Of a stretch of 7,007 bases of DNA, positions 5,840 to 7,007 are shown one piece after another (position 1 is the stretch's first letter; each line of letters begins with the position of its first letter). The DNA is from Spirochaetota bacterium. GTDB lineage: Bacteria; Spirochaetota; Spirochaetia; Treponematales; Breznakiellaceae. The notes under the pieces were generated by a model that made no database searches, had not been told where the DNA came from, and was given only the letters and a program-made list of their open reading frames with translations. The stretch spans positions 1 to 7,007 of the forward strand of contig JAEWSV010000591.1 in NCBI GenBank assembly GCA_023398155.1, in the 5' to 3' direction. The position numbers and the translations under genes are program-made.

Positions 5840-6727
5840 CTAGTTCTCCTCGTTATTCATGCGCTTCAGGACGTCGGCCAGGGTGCCCTGGAACGGTCCC
5901 GCCTTCTCCATCTTTATGGAGACGAGGGCGGCGGCGAATTTCAGCGACTCGGGGACGTCATAGTCGCGACGGCGGGCGAGATAGGCGGCGAAGGTCGTGT
6001 CCCCGCGGCCGGTGCGGCCCACCGCGCTCCGGTTGGTGAACTTTTCGAAGTACGTTTTGCCGCGCACGCGGGCGAGCACCCCGTCCGCGCGCGTGACGAC
6101 GACCTCCGGACAACCCCACCCCTCGATCTCCACGGCCGCGGCCTCCAAGTCGTCGGTACCGGTGAGGACCTTCGCCTCCACCACGTCCAGCTTGGCCGCG
6201 CTCAAGAGGGAGACGATCTCCCGCTTCAGCGGAACGTCCCGGAAGCGGATGTCATGGGTGTCGGGATCCACTTGGCGGACGAAGCTCTGCATATCCGCCG
6301 AGAGGACGTAGCCGGAATCCCGGAGGCCGCGGATGAAGTCCAGGGTGAATTCCTGATCCGAGATCCCGGCCAGATGCACCCTGCGCGCCGCGATGGCCGG
6401 CATGTCGGCGAGGACGAAGGCTCCGGCGCTGCGCTTAATCCGCAGGATGCGGTCGTCCACGTTTTCGGAAGGATGGATGACGACCGCGAAGGTGGTCTCG
6501 GGAACCTCCACCGCGAACGTGCTTATGCCCAGGTCGTCGAAGGGTTTCAGTATCCCCTCGTCCTTCCTCGCCATCCTCGTGACGACGGCGACCTTCTCTC
6601 CGATGCGGGCGGCCGCGACGGCTCCGCAGAGCACCGCGCTGCCGGGCGCGACCGTCGTCGTACCCCGATACGGCGTGATCTCGTCGTAGCACATATGCCC
6701 GACGAAGGCGATGTCGAATTCTTTCAA
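5840..6727 (-). CDS. PfkB-family carbohydrate kinase
   Basis: This 295-residue protein belongs to the PfkB (ribokinase-like) family, which uses ATP to phosphorylate sugars or nucleosides. FDIAFVGHMCYDEI (4-17) is the first beta strand. APGSAVLCGAVAAARIG (27-43) corresponds to the family's first, glycine-rich signature. LDVVEAKVLTG (180-190) matches the conserved segment before the nucleotide site. GRTGRGDTTFAAYL (237-250) is the second signature, with D243 as catalytic base. The usual GAGD is GRGD here, with R241 replacing alanine. Length is normal for the family. The start is TTG at 6727, supported by GAGGAG 6 bases upstream; an in-frame ATG occurs only at residue 12, inside the first conserved strand. 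The gene lies between the permease and GH65 genes on one strand. It therefore probably phosphorylates a sugar released by GH65 or brought in by the transporter. Substrate specificity cannot be read from the sequence. Confidence 0.85.
   Translation of the reverse strand: MKEFDIAFVGHMCYDEITPYRGTTTVAPGSAVLCGAVAAARIGEKVAVVTRMARKDEGILKPFDDLGISTFAVEVPETTFAVVIHPSENVDDRILRIKRSAGAFVLADMPAIAARRVHLAGISDQEFTLDFIRGLRDSGYVLSADMQSFVRQVDPDTHDIRFRDVPLKREIVSLLSAAKLDVVEAKVLTGTDDLEAAAVEIEGWGCPEVVVTRADGVLARVRGKTYFEKFTNRSAVGRTGRGDTTFAAYLARRRDYDVPESLKFAAALVSIKMEKAGPFQGTLADVLKRMNNEEN
5846..5851 (-). promoter_or_regulatory. Ribosome binding site of GH65, inside the kinase 3' end
   Basis: GAGGAG on the minus strand lies 8 bases before the GH65 ATG and overlaps the last codons of the kinase gene. 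This suggests that translation of the two genes is coupled. Confidence 0.75.
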
Positions 6728-6733
6728 GAAACA

Positions 6734-6739
6734 CTCCTC
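6734..6739 (-). promoter_or_regulatory. Ribosome binding site deciding the kinase TTG start
   Basis: GAGGAG on the minus strand is 6 bases before TTG at 6727. The nearby GTG at 6734-6732 is out of frame. The TTG start preserves the N-terminal beta strand of the PfkB fold. Confidence 0.75.
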
Positions 6740-6746
6740 AAATTGG

Positions 6747-6809
6747 GCCCCGCGGACCGGAAGGCCTCCCGGTCGGAGGCTCCGCGCCTTCCGGCCGCGC
6801 GCGCGGGGC
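6747..6809 (-). other. Long composite hairpin between permease and kinase genes
   Basis: Three nested stems share one axis. GCCCCGCG (6747-6754) pairs with CGCGGGGC (6802-6809). CCGGAAGG (6757-6764) pairs with CCTTCCGG (6787-6794). CCTCC (6765-6769) pairs with GGAGG (6775-6779) around a five-base loop. Together they give 21 perfect base pairs over 63 bases, starting 4 bases after the permease stop codon. No clear T-tract follows on the minus strand, so read-through into the kinase gene is likely. By analogy with structured spacers in other transport operons, it may protect upstream mRNA or attenuate transcription, lowering enzyme expression relative to transporter. It could also be a dispersed palindromic repeat. 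Confidence 0.6.
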
Positions 6810-6813
6810 TTGC

Positions 6814-7007
6814 TTAGCCTTTCACCGACCCCTCGGTCACGCCGAGCGTCACGTAGCGTTGGAACAGAAGGAAGATGACGAGCGGGACCGCCATCGCGAT
6901 CACGAGGGCCGCGCTCAGGATAGGCACGCGGAGGCCGAACTCCCCCCGCATCATGGCGATGCCCACGGTGAGCGTGCGCTTGGTCTGGTCCTGGAGGATC
7001 AGCAGGG
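6814..7007 (-). CDS. Carbohydrate ABC transporter permease, MalG-type, C-terminal fragment
   Basis: Only the last 63 residues before a TAA stop (6816-6814) are visible; the gene continues past the right edge. The reading frame gives a hydrophobic final membrane segment, PILSAALVIAMAVPLVIFLL. It is followed by FQRYVTLGVTEGSVKG, closely matching the conserved end of CUT1 permeases of the MalG kind (QRY...G.T.G.VKG). The upstream part, LTVGIAMMRGEFG, is also typical of this family. The EAA loop that contacts the ATPase should lie further upstream and is outside the window. The protein is an inner-membrane subunit of a binding-protein-dependent sugar importer. Being first in the visible operon, it suggests that the kinase and GH65 proteins work on the imported oligosaccharide. 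The other permease and the binding protein probably lie to the right. Confidence 0.88.
   Translation of the reverse strand, partial: LLILQDQTKRTLTVGIAMMRGEFGLRVPILSAALVIAMAVPLVIFLLFQRYVTLGVTEGSVKG

Overview
The window is a stretch of a bacterial chromosome (or metagenomic contig) carrying a carbohydrate-use locus next to a compositionally foreign gene. From about position 800 to the right end the DNA is very GC-rich, with strong G/C preference at third codon positions. From position 1 to about 775 it is clearly AT-rich. The genes on the GC-rich side are a CUT1-type sugar ABC permease, a PfkB kinase, a GH65 phosphorylase and a signal-less GH9 enzyme. This mix is common in fermentative anaerobes that import oligosaccharides whole and split them inside the cell. 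The residue style of the permease tail and kinase made me think of a GC-rich member of Spirochaetota, but this is a low-confidence guess.

Layout from left to right: (1) an AT-rich minus-strand gene for a histidine (acid) phosphatase-like protein, 6-737; (2) a 130-base divergent intergenic region holding a perfect 7-bp inverted repeat, a candidate promoter for the phosphatase and a GC-rich leader hairpin; (3) a plus-strand GH9 glycoside hydrolase of 802 residues, 868-3276, with no signal peptide; (4) a 206-base convergent intergenic region with three hairpins; (5) a minus-strand GH65 inverting phosphorylase-type protein, 5837-3483; (6) a minus-strand PfkB carbohydrate kinase, 6727-5840, starting with TTG and ending 2 bases before the GH65 start; (7) a long composite hairpin at 6747-6809; (8) the 3' end of a MalG-type permease, running off the right edge.

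The permease, kinase and GH65 genes share a strand and are tightly spaced, so they form a probable operon read right to left. The simplest joint reading is inferred: an ABC importer brings in an oligosaccharide. GH9 trims beta-linked units in the cytoplasm. GH65 phosphorolyses an alpha-glucoside to beta-glucose 1-phosphate plus an acceptor. The PfkB kinase phosphorylates a released sugar. The substrate cannot be fixed from the sequence. No sugar-binding protein, regulator or beta-phosphoglucomutase is visible, and they may lie beyond the right edge.

I found no wholly new system. The points most worth a second look are the sharp composition break at the phosphatase, the short sequence GCTCAAGGAA recurring in intergenic hairpins on both sides of the GH9 gene, the divergent active-site surroundings of the GH9 and GH65 proteins, and the structured spacer between the permease and kinase genes.
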